The notes: generated by a model from the letters alone, not told the origin. DNA of 64,000 bases from Enterobacter sp. RIT418 (GCF_003057745.1 NZ_QBJD02000004.1:62001-126000); one strand, 5' to 3'; positions 19,702 to 30,259 are shown, counted from the stretch's first letter. Made by a program: numbers and translations.

Positions 19702-20048
19702 TCGCAGACGCAGCCTTCGCCTTTTTGCCACAGCTCGACCAGCGACTCGGGTGCTTCCTGCTCCGGCACCAGCACGATGATATCGGCATAATGAGCCTGA
19801 TTCTGCCCGGTCCAGATAATCTGGATGCGGTAATAGCGCTGGTCACCGCTGCCGGGTGACGTCGCTTGCCCGGGCGTCTGGCCGCGTGGAAACGCCTGCT
19901 CCAGGATGCTCACCAGGCGCTGGCGCTGGGCCTCATTGAGCGAGGACAGCGCGATGGTGCGCTGACCGCTCAGCTTAGGAATAAACGCGACGCCGCCTTC
20001 CCGGGCCAGCTCAACCACGGCGTCATCCGTCAGTTCTGGAACTTGCAT
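19698..20048 (-). CDS. Emfourin-type protealysin inhibitor
   Basis: A 116-residue protein without a signal peptide. Its ATG immediately follows the stop codon of the adjacent M4 protease gene (TAAATG). Position, size and the pattern VELAREGGVAF...RYYRIQIIWTG...ADIIVLVPE match emfourin (M4in), the tight-binding inhibitor encoded with protealysin in Serratia. It would protect the cytoplasm from, or regulate, the neighbouring protease. The assignment is family knowledge plus context. Confidence 0.75.
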   Translation of the reverse strand: MQVPELTDDAVVELAREGGVAFIPKLSGQRTIALSSLNEAQRQRLVSILEQAFPRGQTPGQATSPGSGDQRYYRIQIIWTGQNQAHYADIIVLVPEQEAPESLVELWQKGEGCVCD

Positions 20049-21068
20049 TTAAAGCACTCCCACCTGTTCCCAGGCGTGTTTTATGGCCGCCCCAACGTCG
20101 CTACCGGAGCGTTTCTCTCCGTGCGCTATCGTCAGTTTTGCGAAGGCATCAAAATCCGCATCCTGCGCCAGATTGCGATCGCAAACCGTGTCGTACCAGG
20201 CATAACCGGCTTTTTCCCAGGCGTAGCCGCCGATCGCCGTCGCGGCGAGATAAAATGCCCGGTTGGGGATGCCGGAGTTCAGATGCACGCCGCCGTTGTC
20301 CTCGCGCGTTTTAATAAAGTCCTTCATATGCCCCGGCTGCGGGTCTTTGCCAAGCAGCGGATCGTCGTAGGCGGTGCCGGGCTCAGACATCGAGCGCAGC
20401 CCTTTGCCGTTAATTCCCGCGGCCAGCAGCCCTTCACCAATCAGCCAGTCGGCCTTATCGGCGGTTTGCTTGAGATGGTACTGCTTGACCAGCGAGCCAA
20501 ACACGTCCGACAGCGATTCGTTCAGCGCGCCAGACTGTTCGAAATAGATTAGCCCGGCTTCCGTCTCGGTGACGCCGTGGCTTAGCTCATGCGCGACAAC
20601 GTCGATAGCGATCGTAAAGCGGTTAAAAATCTCACCGTCTCCGTCGCCGAACACCATCTGCTGGCCGTTCCAGAAGGCGTTCTGGTACTCGCGCCCGTAG
20701 TGGACGGTGCCGGTCAGAATCAGCCCCTTATTGTCGAGTGAATCGCGCTGGTATTCTTTCCAGAAAAAATCGTGCGTAATGCCCAGATAGTCGTAGGCTT
20801 CATCCACCGCCACGTCGCCGCTGGACGGCTGGCCCTCATAGCGCACCTGCGTGCCCGGCAGTTCCTGGGTTTGCTTCGCATCGTAGATGTCGCGCTCCAG
20901 CTGGCCGGCTTTGTTGACGTGCGGCGCGGCGGGTTTGCCCGGCATATGGGCCATCAGGGTCTGAACGTGGGTTAAGGTCTGGCGCGCGCAGCGCTGCTGC
21001 GGCTCTGAGCCGGCTTCAATGATTCGACGAAGAATATAGGGGGGGATAACGCTGTGAAGATGGGGCAT
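20049..21068 (-). CDS. Protealysin-like M4 (thermolysin family) metalloprotease
   Basis: A 339-residue zinc protease. The short protealysin-type propeptide carries PPYIL (residues 9-13) instead of a long pre-pro region, and no Sec signal is seen. The catalytic motif HELSHG supplies two zinc ligands and the catalytic Glu. GALNESLSD supplies the third ligand, and NGGVHLNSGIPNRAF contains the transition-state His. The start ATG 21068 follows AAGGAG. It is 58 nt downstream of xseA on the same strand. Relatives cleave actin and are tied to invasion of eukaryotic cells; that role is not shown here. Confidence 0.85.
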   Translation of the reverse strand: MPHLHSVIPPYILRRIIEAGSEPQQRCARQTLTHVQTLMAHMPGKPAAPHVNKAGQLERDIYDAKQTQELPGTQVRYEGQPSSGDVAVDEAYDYLGITHDFFWKEYQRDSLDNKGLILTGTVHYGREYQNAFWNGQQMVFGDGDGEIFNRFTIAIDVVAHELSHGVTETEAGLIYFEQSGALNESLSDVFGSLVKQYHLKQTADKADWLIGEGLLAAGINGKGLRSMSEPGTAYDDPLLGKDPQPGHMKDFIKTREDNGGVHLNSGIPNRAFYLAATAIGGYAWEKAGYAWYDTVCDRNLAQDADFDAFAKLTIAHGEKRSGSDVGAAIKHAWEQVGVL

Positions 21069-21126
21069 GCTGCTCTCCTTATTAAAAAAGGGAATAGCAG
21101 CAGTATAGTAATTAACCGGCGAAGTA

Positions 21127-22530
<1,404 letters not shown>

Positions 22531-22589
22531 TTATTCAGTCGATAGTAACCTGCCCTGAGGGGAGCGCAAGCATTTTTTGCAAAAAAGTG

Positions 22590-22618
22590 TAGATGCAATC
22601 GGTTACGCTCTGTATAAT
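22590..22618 (+). promoter_or_regulatory. guaBA promoter with PurR-like box
   Basis: A perfect -10 TATAAT (22613-22618) has a weak -35 (TAGATG, 22590-22595) at 17 nt. The overlapping sequence GATGCAATCGGTTACGC resembles the PurR operator ACGCAAACGTTTGCGT, including its central CG. Repression by purine-bound PurR is the known control of guaBA. Confidence 0.65.
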
Positions 22619-22659
22619 GCCACGGCAATATTTAACCACCCAGGTCAGAGATATTGCCC

Positions 22660-24126
22660 ATGCTACGTATCGCTAAAGAAGCACTGACGTTTGACGACGT
22701 CCTCCTCGTTCCCGCTCACTCCACCGTTCTGCCGAATACTGCCGATCTCAGCACGCAGTTGACGAAAACCATTCGCCTGAACATTCCTATGCTCTCTGCG
22801 GCAATGGACACCGTGACCGAAGCGCGCCTGGCGATTGCCCTGGCACAGGAAGGTGGCATCGGCTTTATTCACAAAAACATGTCTATCGAGCGCCAGGCGG
22901 AAGAAGTCCGCCGCGTGAAAAAACATGAATCCGGCATCGTGTCCGACCCGCAGACCGTTCTGCCAACCACTACCCTGCACGAAGTGAAGGCCCTGACCGA
23001 GCGTAACGGCTTTGCCGGCTACCCGGTTGTGACCGAAGAGAACGAGCTGGTGGGCATCATCACCGGCCGCGACGTGCGTTTCGTGACCGACCTGAACCAG
23101 CCGGTCAGCGTCTACATGACCCCGAAAGAGCGTCTGGTGACCGTTCGCGAAGGCGAAACCCGCGACGTGGTGCTGGCCAAAATGCACGAAAAACGCGTTG
23201 AGAAGGCGCTGGTTGTCGACAGCAGCTTCCACCTGCGCGGCATGATCACCGTTAAAGATTTCCAGAAAGCAGAACGTAAGCCGAACGCCTGTAAAGACGA
23301 GCATGGACGTCTGCGCGTGGGCGCGGCGGTTGGTGCGGGCGCAGGTAACGAAGAGCGTGTAGACGCGCTGGTTGCGGCGGGCGTTGACGTGCTGCTGATT
23401 GACTCCTCTCACGGCCACTCCGAAGGCGTACTGCAGCGCATTCGTGAAACCCGCGCAAAATATCCTGACCTGCAAATTATCGGCGGCAACGTGGCGACGG
23501 GCGCAGGCGCGCGCGCGCTGGCGGAAGCCGGCTGCAGCGCGGTGAAGGTGGGTATCGGCCCTGGCTCTATCTGTACCACCCGTATCGTCACCGGCGTAGG
23601 CGTTCCGCAGATCACCGCCGTGTCTGACGCGGTAGAAGCGCTGGAAGGCACCGGCATTCCAGTTATCGCTGACGGCGGGATTCGCTTCTCAGGTGATATC
23701 GCTAAGGCTATCGCCGCAGGCGCAGCGGCCGTGATGGTAGGCTCCATGCTGGCCGGTACTGAAGAATCCCCGGGCGAAATCGAACTCTATCAGGGGCGTT
23801 CTTATAAATCTTACCGCGGCATGGGCTCCCTGGGCGCGATGTCCAAAGGCTCCTCCGACCGTTACTTCCAGACCGATAACGCTGCCGACAAGCTGGTGCC
23901 GGAAGGTATCGAAGGCCGCGTTGCCTATAAAGGCCGCCTGAAGGAGATCATCCACCAGCAGATGGGCGGCCTGCGCTCCTGCATGGGCCTGACCGGCTGT
24001 GGTACCATTGACCTGCTGCGTACTAAAGCGGAGTTCGTACGCATCAGCGGTGCGGGTATCCAGGAAAGCCACGTTCACGACGTGACGATCACCAAAGAGT
24101 CCCCGAACTATCGTTTGGGCTCCTGA
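22660..24126 (+). CDS. guaB: Inosine-5'-monophosphate dehydrogenase
   Basis: A 488-residue enzyme, identical in length to E. coli GuaB. It oxidises IMP to XMP with NAD+. A TIM barrel is interrupted by two CBS domains (about residues 93-200). The active-site loop [11 protein letters not shown] carries the catalytic Cys. The flap motif and the C-terminal tail end in NYRLGS. I chose ATG 22660; an in-frame ATG two codons upstream is less likely. First gene of guaBA. Confidence 0.98.
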   Translation: MLRIAKEALTFDDVLLVPAHSTVLPNTADLSTQLTKTIRLNIPMLSAAMDTVTEARLAIALAQEGGIGFIHKNMSIERQAEEVRRVKKHESGIVSDPQTVLPTTTLHEVKALTERNGFAGYPVVTEENELVGIITGRDVRFVTDLNQPVSVYMTPKERLVTVREGETRDVVLAKMHEKRVEKALVVDSSFHLRGMITVKDFQKAERKPNACKDEHGRLRVGAAVGAGAGNEERVDALVAAGVDVLLIDSSHGHSEGVLQRIRETRAKYPDLQIIGGNVATGAGARALAEAGCSAVKVGIGPGSICTTRIVTGVGVPQITAVSDAVEALEGTGIPVIADGGIRFSGDIAKAIAAGAAAVMVGSMLAGTEESPGEIELYQGRSYKSYRGMGSLGAMSKGSSDRYFQTDNAADKLVPEGIEGRVAYKGRLKEIIHQQMGGLRSCMGLTGCGTIDLLRTKAEFVRISGAGIQESHVHDVTITKESPNYRLGS

Positions 24127-24133
24127 TTTTCTT

Positions 24134-24162
24134 CGCCCGACCTCGCGTCGGGCGATTTATTT
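24134..24162 (+). terminator. Hairpin between guaB and guaA
   Basis: The perfect stem CGCCCGAC / GTCGGGCG is followed by ATTTATTTAA. As guaBA is an operon, this is probably a partial terminator or mRNA-processing element. Confidence 0.6.
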
Positions 24163-24194
24163 AATCTGTTTCACTTGCCTCGGAATTAGCGTCA

Positions 24195-25772
24195 ATGACG
24201 GAAAACATTCATAAACATCGCATCCTCATCCTTGATTTCGGTTCTCAATACACTCAGCTGGTGGCGCGCCGCGTGCGTGAGCTGGGCGTTTACTGCGAGC
24301 TGTGGGCGTGGGATGTCACGGAAGCTCAGATCCGCGAATTTAATCCAAGCGGTATTATCCTTTCCGGCGGCCCGGAAAGCACCACCGAAGAGAACAGCCC
24401 GCGCGCGCCGCAGTACGTTTTCGAAGCGGGCGTGCCGGTCTTCGGCGTGTGCTACGGCATGCAGACCATGGCGATGCAGCTCGGCGGCCACGTAGAAGGC
24501 TCTAACGAACGCGAGTTCGGCTATGCGCAGGTTGAGGTGGTGACCGACAGCGCGCTGGTGCGCGGCATCGAAGACTCCCTGACCGCAGACGGCAAACCGC
24601 TGCTGGACGTGTGGATGAGCCACGGCGACAAAGTCACCGCCATCCCGTCTGACTTCGTAACCGTTGCCAGCACCGAGAGCTGCCCGTTTGCCATCATGGC
24701 GAACGAAGAAAAACGCTTCTACGGCGTGCAGTTCCACCCGGAAGTGACCCACACCCGCCAGGGCATGCGCATGCTGGAGCGCTTCGTGCGCGACATCTGC
24801 CAGTGTGAAGCCCTGTGGACTCCGGCAAAAATCATCGACGACGCCGTTGAGCGCATCCGCCAGCAGGTTGGCAATGACAAAGTGATCCTCGGCCTCTCCG
24901 GCGGCGTGGACTCTTCCGTCACCGCGATGCTGCTGCACCGCGCCATCGGCAAAAACCTGACCTGCGTCTTCGTGGACAACGGCCTGCTGCGCCTCAATGA
25001 AGCTCAGCAGGTCATGGACATGTTCGGCGACCACTTCGGTCTGAACATCGTTCACGTGGAAGGCGAAAAGCGCTTCCTGGACGCGCTGGCGGGCGAGAAC
25101 GATCCTGAAGCCAAACGTAAAATCATCGGCCGCGTGTTCGTGGAAGTGTTCGACGAAGAAGCGCTGAAGCTGGAAGACGTGAAGTGGCTGGCGCAGGGCA
25201 CCATCTACCCGGACGTGATCGAATCCGCGGCTTCTGCCACCGGTAAAGCACACGTCATTAAATCTCACCACAACGTGGGCGGCCTGCCGAAAGAGATGAA
25301 GATGGGTCTGGTTGAACCGCTGCGCGAGCTGTTCAAAGACGAAGTGCGCAAGATCGGCCTGGAGCTGGGTCTGCCGTACGACATGCTCTACCGCCATCCG
25401 TTCCCGGGCCCGGGTCTGGGCGTGCGCGTGCTCGGCGAAGTGAAGAAAGAGTACTGTGACCTGCTGCGTCGCGCGGACGCGATCTTCATCGAAGAGCTGC
25501 ACAAGGCTGACCTGTACAACAAGGTGAGCCAGGCGTTCACCGTGTTCCTGCCGGTTCGCTCCGTTGGCGTGATGGGCGATGGCCGTAAGTACGACTGGGT
25601 TGTCTCCCTGCGCGCGGTCGAAACCATCGACTTCATGACCGCCCACTGGGCGCACCTGCCGTATGACTTCCTGGGCCGCGTGTCCAACCGCATCATCAAC
25701 GAAGTGAACGGTATCTCCCGCGTGGTGTATGACATCAGCGGTAAGCCACCGGCAACGATTGAGTGGGAATAA
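24195..25772 (+). CDS. guaA: GMP synthase (glutamine-hydrolysing)
   Basis: A 525-residue enzyme, the same length as E. coli GuaA. The class I glutamine amidotransferase domain has GVCYGMQ with the nucleophile Cys and the His/Glu pair in QFHPEVTH. The ATP pyrophosphatase domain has the P-loop LSGGVDSS. The C-terminal dimerisation domain ends IEWE. It makes GMP from XMP. Its 3' end is a known integration target for genomic islands, which matters for the region that follows. Confidence 0.98.
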   Translation: MTENIHKHRILILDFGSQYTQLVARRVRELGVYCELWAWDVTEAQIREFNPSGIILSGGPESTTEENSPRAPQYVFEAGVPVFGVCYGMQTMAMQLGGHVEGSNEREFGYAQVEVVTDSALVRGIEDSLTADGKPLLDVWMSHGDKVTAIPSDFVTVASTESCPFAIMANEEKRFYGVQFHPEVTHTRQGMRMLERFVRDICQCEALWTPAKIIDDAVERIRQQVGNDKVILGLSGGVDSSVTAMLLHRAIGKNLTCVFVDNGLLRLNEAQQVMDMFGDHFGLNIVHVEGEKRFLDALAGENDPEAKRKIIGRVFVEVFDEEALKLEDVKWLAQGTIYPDVIESAASATGKAHVIKSHHNVGGLPKEMKMGLVEPLRELFKDEVRKIGLELGLPYDMLYRHPFPGPGLGVRVLGEVKKEYCDLLRRADAIFIEELHKADLYNKVSQAFTVFLPVRSVGVMGDGRKYDWVVSLRAVETIDFMTAHWAHLPYDFLGRVSNRIINEVNGISRVVYDISGKPPATIEWE

Positions 25773-25850
25773 GCCGATAACCCTTCCTGAGTTTTCATGA
25801 ACAGGTAAAACTGCAATCAACCCTCTGTTTTTACAGAGGGTTTTTATTTA
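25758..25850 (+). repeat. Putative left attachment region: guaA 3' end plus terminator
   Basis: ATTGAGTGGGAATAAGCCGA at the guaA stop, together with the following terminator segment, has a diverged counterpart at 29423-29513. The distance between the two conserved blocks is 59 nt here and 56 nt there. I infer a left boundary of an old guaA-targeted insertion. No exact att core can be assigned. Confidence 0.4.
25821..25849 (+). terminator. Rho-independent terminator of guaBA
   Basis: The perfect stem CCCTCTGT / ACAGAGGG has a TTTT loop and a T-rich tail. Confidence 0.9.
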
Positions 25851-25985
25851 TGTGCATTCATGAATTTTCTATGTGGCGCACAGTTCCTGACGGTGAATTT
25901 GACGTGGTCGTTGAAAAAGTAGACGTTCTTTTATAGTCAATGCGTACAATAATTAGTCAATTCTGACGGTGTTTCCGGAGAGCGT

Positions 25986-26042
25986 ATGCTTACCGATATC
26001 CAGCTAAAGCCACGGATCAGGGTTCCCCATTACTTATTCTAA
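25986..26042 (+). pseudogene. Possible remnant of an integrase N-terminus
   Basis: GGAG at 25977 precedes an ATG at 25986 that opens MLTDIQLK and then stops after 18 residues. MLTDxxLK-ALKPR is the usual beginning of P4-type tyrosine recombinases, and such integrases typically sit right after the target gene. I interpret it as the stump of a deleted guaA-specific integrase. Only eight or so residues match, so this is weak. Otherwise the 331-bp gap 25773-26103 holds only the guaA terminator. Confidence 0.3.
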
Positions 26043-26103
26043 GATGATGCTTTTTCAACCAAGGTACTATATTCTGGTTGAACTCCTTTTGGTGGGTATC
26101 ATC

Positions 26104-26556
26104 ATGATAGCAGTAGAGAAATCAGATCCATTTTCTTTAGAATCTCATCGATTAATCGAGATGCTGTCTGCAGAACTTGCCGCTATTACTGGCGATAGTG
26201 GCAAAACCAACTTCACCATTGAAGCTATGAACAATGACAAAGCAATATGGGCATTGGCAAAAAATGCACATGGCGATGCAATAGGATGCGGTGCAATCCG
26301 CCCATTAACGCAAAACATAGCTGAACTTAAAAGAATGTTTTCAGATCGAAGTGAGCCTGGCGTGGGTAGTGCATTACTTACTTTTCTGGAAACCTCTGCA
26401 AAGCAAATGGGATATCGAGAACTGAAACTGGAAACCCGACATATCAACCACCGGGCCGTTAGCTTTTATGAGAAAAATGGGTATGTGCGTATTGATAACT
26501 ATGGCCCATACGCAGGAAGAGAAGAAGCCGTCTGTTTCTCAAAAACATTGTATTGA
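26104..26556 (+). CDS. GNAT-family N-acetyltransferase
   Basis: A 150-residue protein with the acetyl-CoA-binding signature. Motif A is in the form GVGSALLTFLETSAKQMGY (the usual Q/RxxGxG/A is replaced by SEPGVGS). LKLETRHINHRAVSFYEKNGY, the common C-terminal part, is well conserved. The start is ATG 26104 (MIAVEKSDPF); upstream in-frame codons give a hydrophobic, non-homologous extension. Base composition is visibly AT-richer than guaA or ppx. The substrate is unknown. Confidence 0.75.
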   Translation: MIAVEKSDPFSLESHRLIEMLSAELAAITGDSGKTNFTIEAMNNDKAIWALAKNAHGDAIGCGAIRPLTQNIAELKRMFSDRSEPGVGSALLTFLETSAKQMGYRELKLETRHINHRAVSFYEKNGYVRIDNYGPYAGREEAVCFSKTLY

Positions 26557-26653
26557 TTGCATTTAACGGAAGGAACGTCCTCTTCTGGCATAAAGCGGAG
26601 AAGCTAACTGGGTTGAAGATCCGGACGTAACATTATCGTTCGGTATTAGGTGA

Positions 26654-27544
26654 TCAATGTGAGCGATTAATTTCAGTAAGCAACCAGCCTTTAAAGCTTT
26701 CCAGCGCAACCTCATTTATTCCCGTTTCCGTCGGTTGTACTAAACAAAATCTTTTGTTTAGCCTGTCTGAAGCTGGCCAGGGCGAAGCAAGCTGGCCGCA
26801 GCTTAATTCATTCTCGACATACATGCGTGGTATCAATGCCACGCCTTGTCCCGCCATAACGGCAGCGATGGCCATTTCATGAAGATCGTACCGTACTCCC
26901 TGAGCCGGATTCTCGAGTAGAATTCCACTCTCCTGGGCATAGTGATGCCAGGCATCAGGGTTCTGTCGACGGTGAATCCGCGGCAGTTCGTTTAACTGTT
27001 GAGTGACGTCGTTACTGGTTAGCAGTGCAGGATGACAAACAGGCACCAGATTTTCCTGAAACAGAAATTGCGTACGCATACCTGCCCAAGCGGAATGTTC
27101 AAAATGAATGACGGCGTCAAATCCGCTTCCAGGCAAAATAAAAGGATCCGTTCTGGCCGCAATATTTAACGTTATCTCCGGGAATAAAGTGGCAAAACCG
27201 TTAAGGCGAGGAATAAGCCAACGGCTGGAAAAGGTTGGCAGGACGGCGATGTCCAGACTTGTACTACCCTCCGGCATTCCCATTATGTACTGCGTATCTC
27301 TTTCGAGCCTGTCGAGCGTTTCACGTACGTGGTGTGCATAGCGCGCGCCGACAGGGTTTAGTTTTACCCTGCTTCCTACACGATCGAACAATTTACAGTT
27401 CAGCAAAGCCTCAAGTCGCGCAATCTGACGGCTAATAGCCCCTTCCGTTAATGATAATTCCTCTGCAGCGCGGGCAAAATTACCGTGCCTTGCAGCGGCT
27501 TCAAAAGCCTGAATTGACGTACTGCTGGGTATTTTTCTGCGCAT
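26654..27544 (-). CDS. LysR-family transcriptional regulator (GcvA-like)
   Basis: A 296-residue protein. The N-terminal winged helix-turn-helix is SIQAFEAAARHGNFARAAEELSLTEGAISRQIARLE (given in parts: residues about 10-45). The effector-binding domain has the GcvA-type features FPEITLNI and AVMAGQGVALIPR. It is divergent from the three-gene operon at 27710-29427 with a 165-bp shared gap. It is the likely regulator of that operon by the usual LysR arrangement. The gene is AT-richer than the core genome around it. Confidence 0.85.
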   Translation of the reverse strand: MRRKIPSSTSIQAFEAAARHGNFARAAEELSLTEGAISRQIARLEALLNCKLFDRVGSRVKLNPVGARYAHHVRETLDRLERDTQYIMGMPEGSTSLDIAVLPTFSSRWLIPRLNGFATLFPEITLNIAARTDPFILPGSGFDAVIHFEHSAWAGMRTQFLFQENLVPVCHPALLTSNDVTQQLNELPRIHRRQNPDAWHHYAQESGILLENPAQGVRYDLHEMAIAAVMAGQGVALIPRMYVENELSCGQLASPWPASDRLNKRFCLVQPTETGINEVALESFKGWLLTEINRSH

Positions 27545-27709
27545 GAAACCTGTTCCTTGTTCTAGGTCTTTAGCCTGTCATCATTGACTTAATGTCACTA
27601 ATCCGTGATTTATTATCGATTTTAAGCCGTATAGCTAGCTTGTAGCATGATGAAAAATCATTGAGCAACTATTTTTGCTTGCGTCTATGTCTCATGTGGA
27701 GATGAACTA

Positions 27710-28243
27710 ATGTGGTACACCGTGGAATGTTCGTATAACGATTCTGAAAGCGAGGCAGAATGGAATGCTTTTTACAACCAGCTTAAATTACCGGCACTGA
27801 TATCTGTTACTGGATTCACAACATCTCAACGCTTTCGTGCCGTCACATCCGGCTGCCCTGTTTACCTTGCCATTCATACTGTTAAAGATGCAGATACTCT
27901 CAACAGTGATGATTACCGTTTAAAAGGAGGTGGTAATTTTGCTCGTTGGCAGGACTGCATTACTGACTGGCATCGTAACCTGTATGAAGCTAAGGGCCTT
28001 GCTCCAGACATCTCTTCTGATGAAATTCTGCTATTGAGCTCAACGCCAATAGACTTTTTAGATAAAGAAATGGGATACCGTGGGCTGGAAATACGTGCGG
28101 TGGGGCTGGATAAATTCCCTGAATATCGCGTTGCCTATATTTTGCCAGTTGAAATTAGCGCGCTAATCGCGAATATGCCTAAGGTGTACCTCTACGAGCC
28201 TCTTACACCGCAGTTGCAGAGTGCTTTAAAAGGGGAGGCATAA
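27710..28243 (+). CDS. Conserved hypothetical protein, first gene of LysR-linked operon
   Basis: A 177-residue soluble protein without signal or membrane segments. The fold looks like a duplicated ferredoxin-like (dimeric alpha-beta barrel) protein, with the block VTGFTTSQRFR, then PVYLAIHTV and a second half LEIRAVGLDKFPEYRV. That fold idea is a guess from spacing and hydrophobic pattern. It has a good ribosome site (GGAG) and starts the operon with a tautomerase-like and a metallo-hydrolase gene, suggesting catabolism of a small organic compound. I do not recognise a specific function. Confidence 0.6.
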   Translation: MWYTVECSYNDSESEAEWNAFYNQLKLPALISVTGFTTSQRFRAVTSGCPVYLAIHTVKDADTLNSDDYRLKGGGNFARWQDCITDWHRNLYEAKGLAPDISSDEILLLSSTPIDFLDKEMGYRGLEIRAVGLDKFPEYRVAYILPVEISALIANMPKVYLYEPLTPQLQSALKGEA

Positions 28244-28247
28244 TATC

Positions 28248-28574
28248 ATGCCTAATCTGACCTTTTATATTTCTGAAAATCACTCTGACAAGTTCAGAAA
28301 TCTTAACAATTTTACCCATAAATGCAGTGCCCTCTGCTGTGACATCCTTGGTGCGGAACTTAAAAACGTCCATATCATTTTTGTCAATGTAAAGCCGGGA
28401 TGCGGGCAACCGGTATATGCCGAACTCTTTTATCGTCTGACAACATCACGAACACAGGAGGTGATGGAAAACTTTATTCGTGAACTGGATCTCGCCACTC
28501 ACCAGACCTCCGGCCTGACAACACGTATTCGCTGCTTCGGATACCCAGCAGAACGCATATTCGCCCGCAACTAA
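28248..28574 (+). CDS. Tautomerase/MIF-superfamily protein
   Basis: A 108-residue protein beginning MPNLTFYI. A proline directly after the initiator Met followed by a beta strand is the hallmark of the 4-oxalocrotonate tautomerase superfamily, where Pro1 is the catalytic base. The length fits the CHMI/MIF-like branch. The ATG lies 4 nt after the preceding stop, with AGGGGAGG inside the upstream gene, so it is translationally linked. The substrate is unknown, but ring-fission keto-enol intermediates are typical for the family. Confidence 0.65.
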   Translation: MPNLTFYISENHSDKFRNLNNFTHKCSALCCDILGAELKNVHIIFVNVKPGCGQPVYAELFYRLTTSRTQEVMENFIRELDLATHQTSGLTTRIRCFGYPAERIFARN

Positions 28575-28587
28575 TCCCGAGGTATTG

Positions 28588-29427
28588 ATGAGCCATTCCC
28601 TTCCGTTCCGGCAGATTGGAGATTTTCAGATAACGGCGCTGAGTGACGGTACGATGTCAGCCAGCCTGGATTTACTGTCAGGCATTGAAAAAACTGATGC
28701 GGACGTCATTCAATATGACGCCGGGCTCGATGAGCCCGGCGATATCCATATAAACTGCTACCTGATCCGCGGTCAGGGTCGGATCATTTTGGTCGACGCT
28801 GGCGCAGGGCCGCTGAGCAATAAAGGGGGACAACTCAACATAAACCTTGCAGCAGCGGGGGTAAGCCCTGACGAGGTCGATACTGTTTTATTGACGCACT
28901 GCCATCCGGACCATATTGGCGGCCTGCTGGATCCTGAAAAACAGCCAGTTTTTCAGCACGCTGAAATTATGCTTCATCCTCTTGAAGCGCAATACTGGCA
29001 GGATGATAAAAAACTAAAAATGGCGAATGAGCGCGGGCAACGTAATTTTTGGCTGGCCCGCCAAACGTTACACGCTTATGCGCAAAACCTGCGTTTTTTT
29101 GACGGGGATAACATTGCAGAAGGTATTCTCCCAGTCTGGTTACCAGGCCATACGCCCGGGCATACAGGGTTTCGCATTGATGCGGATGATAAATGCTTAT
29201 TAATATGGGGAGACATCGTCCATTATCCTCAGATTCAGTCAGCGCACCCGAATGTTTCTATTTTATTCGACACCGATCCTGCTCAGGCCGAGGAAATAAG
29301 GAAGAAAATTATGGAAGAAGCTGTCAGCAAAAAAATGCTTATTGCAGGTATGCACCTAGGTGAGGCAGGGTTTGGCAGTATTCTCAGGGTAGGTAGTGGA
29401 TACCGCATTTCATTCTCTGAGAATTGA
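28588..29427 (+). CDS. Metallo-beta-lactamase-fold hydrolase
   Basis: A 279-residue cytoplasmic protein. The zinc motif HCHPDHIGG (HxHxDH) is followed by downstream ligands GHTPGHTG and WGDIVH, all characteristic of MBL-fold hydrolases of the lactonase/glyoxalase II kind. The start is ATG 28588 after GAGG; a TTG one codon earlier is possible. It is the last gene of the operon, and its stop codon lies at the edge of the putative right attachment repeat. A quorum-lactonase or ring-opening lactonase function is possible but unproven. Confidence 0.8.
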   Translation: MSHSLPFRQIGDFQITALSDGTMSASLDLLSGIEKTDADVIQYDAGLDEPGDIHINCYLIRGQGRIILVDAGAGPLSNKGGQLNINLAAAGVSPDEVDTVLLTHCHPDHIGGLLDPEKQPVFQHAEIMLHPLEAQYWQDDKKLKMANERGQRNFWLARQTLHAYAQNLRFFDGDNIAEGILPVWLPGHTPGHTGFRIDADDKCLLIWGDIVHYPQIQSAHPNVSILFDTDPAQAEEIRKKIMEEAVSKKMLIAGMHLGEAGFGSILRVGSGYRISFSEN

Positions 29428-29513
29428 ATGGAAATACCCGATGGGCTTGTTATCGATCAGCACCATTCAACGTCGCACTCAACCCTCTGTCAATGCAGAG
29501 GGCTTTTTATTTT
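29423..29513 (+). repeat. Putative right attachment region: diverged copy of guaA 3' end and terminator
   Basis: ATTGAATGGAAATACCCGAT (29423) resembles the guaA end ATTGAGTGGGAATAAGCCGA. After a similar spacing, ACTCAACCCTCTGT-N4-GCAGAGGG-CTTTTTATTT resembles the guaA terminator. The middle is diverged. It is interpreted as the other edge of an old insertion. Confidence 0.4.
29483..29512. terminator. Rho-independent terminator between convergent hydrolase genes
   Basis: CCCTCTG / CAGAGGG stem with CTTTTTATTTT tail. It closes the rightward operon and lies at the end of the leftward hydrolase gene. Confidence 0.8.
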
Positions 29514-30248
29514 CTACTCCGCTTGTTCAATCACTCTCGCAATCGCGTCCGCCTGGCTCACCATTGAGACATGGCTTGCCGCAACCTCCGACGTTTTTGC
29601 ATTGATCTTCTGCGCCATCGCGCGCTCAAGCTCCGGATTGATCATCCGATCGTTCTTGCTGACCACAAACCAGCTCGGCTTATCATGCCAGGCCGCATGG
29701 GTAATTTTCTCTACGAACGCATCGGCTTTAATCGGCCCCTGCGTCGCTGCGATCGCGCGCTGCTCATCCGTATTCGCATCGGGCGCAAAATCCTCGCGGA
29801 CCGCTTTTGGCGGCAGGTACAGATATCCGTCCGCGGTTTTAGCAATGCCCGCGCTGCCCGGCGGTGCGGGATAGCTTCCGGCCAGATCCGCCGTCGATTG
29901 GCCCGAATCCGGCGCAAAAGCGGCAACGTACACCAGCGATTTCACCCGCGCAGCGTTACCCGCCTCGCTAATCACCGTGCCGCCCCAGGAGTGGCCCACC
30001 AGCACCACGTCGCTGTGCGCGCGGGCGATGGCGCGCCGGGTGGCGGCTACGTCATCTTCTAGTGAGGTGAGGGGAAGCTGTACGGCAATTACCTCCGTAT
30101 GCTGTTTTTGTAATTGGGCAATCACTTTATTCCAGCTGCTGCCGTCGGCGAACGCGCCGTGTACCAGCACGACGCTGGTTTTATTCTCCGCAAAGGCGCT
30201 GGCCGAAAGCGCCAGCAGGCCTGCTGTCAGTACAGACAGTGCTTTCAT
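29514..30248 (-). CDS. Exported alpha/beta hydrolase
   Basis: A 244-residue protein with a Sec signal peptide (MKALSVLTAGLLALSASAFA). The alpha/beta-hydrolase landmarks are VVLVHGAFADGSSW (oxyanion hole region) and GHSWGG with the nucleophile Ser. An Asp and a His follow near the C-terminus (NDRM and SHVSM). ATG 30248 is preferred because AAGGAGA ends directly before an earlier ATG at 30254, leaving no spacing. It looks like a RsbQ/esterase-type periplasmic hydrolase. It is transcribed with the small exported protein upstream (11-nt gap). Confidence 0.78.
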   Translation of the reverse strand: MKALSVLTAGLLALSASAFAENKTSVVLVHGAFADGSSWNKVIAQLQKQHTEVIAVQLPLTSLEDDVAATRRAIARAHSDVVLVGHSWGGTVISEAGNAARVKSLVYVAAFAPDSGQSTADLAGSYPAPPGSAGIAKTADGYLYLPPKAVREDFAPDANTDEQRAIAATQGPIKADAFVEKITHAAWHDKPSWFVVSKNDRMINPELERAMAQKINAKTSEVAASHVSMVSQADAIARVIEQAE

Positions 30249-30259
30249 TTTCATTCTCC

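Noticed and set aside
24192..25820. 542-residue open frame antisense to guaA
   Set aside because: It mirrors the guaA codons, is rich in His/Val/Arg as expected from a reversed GC-rich gene, and has no family resemblance or ribosome site.
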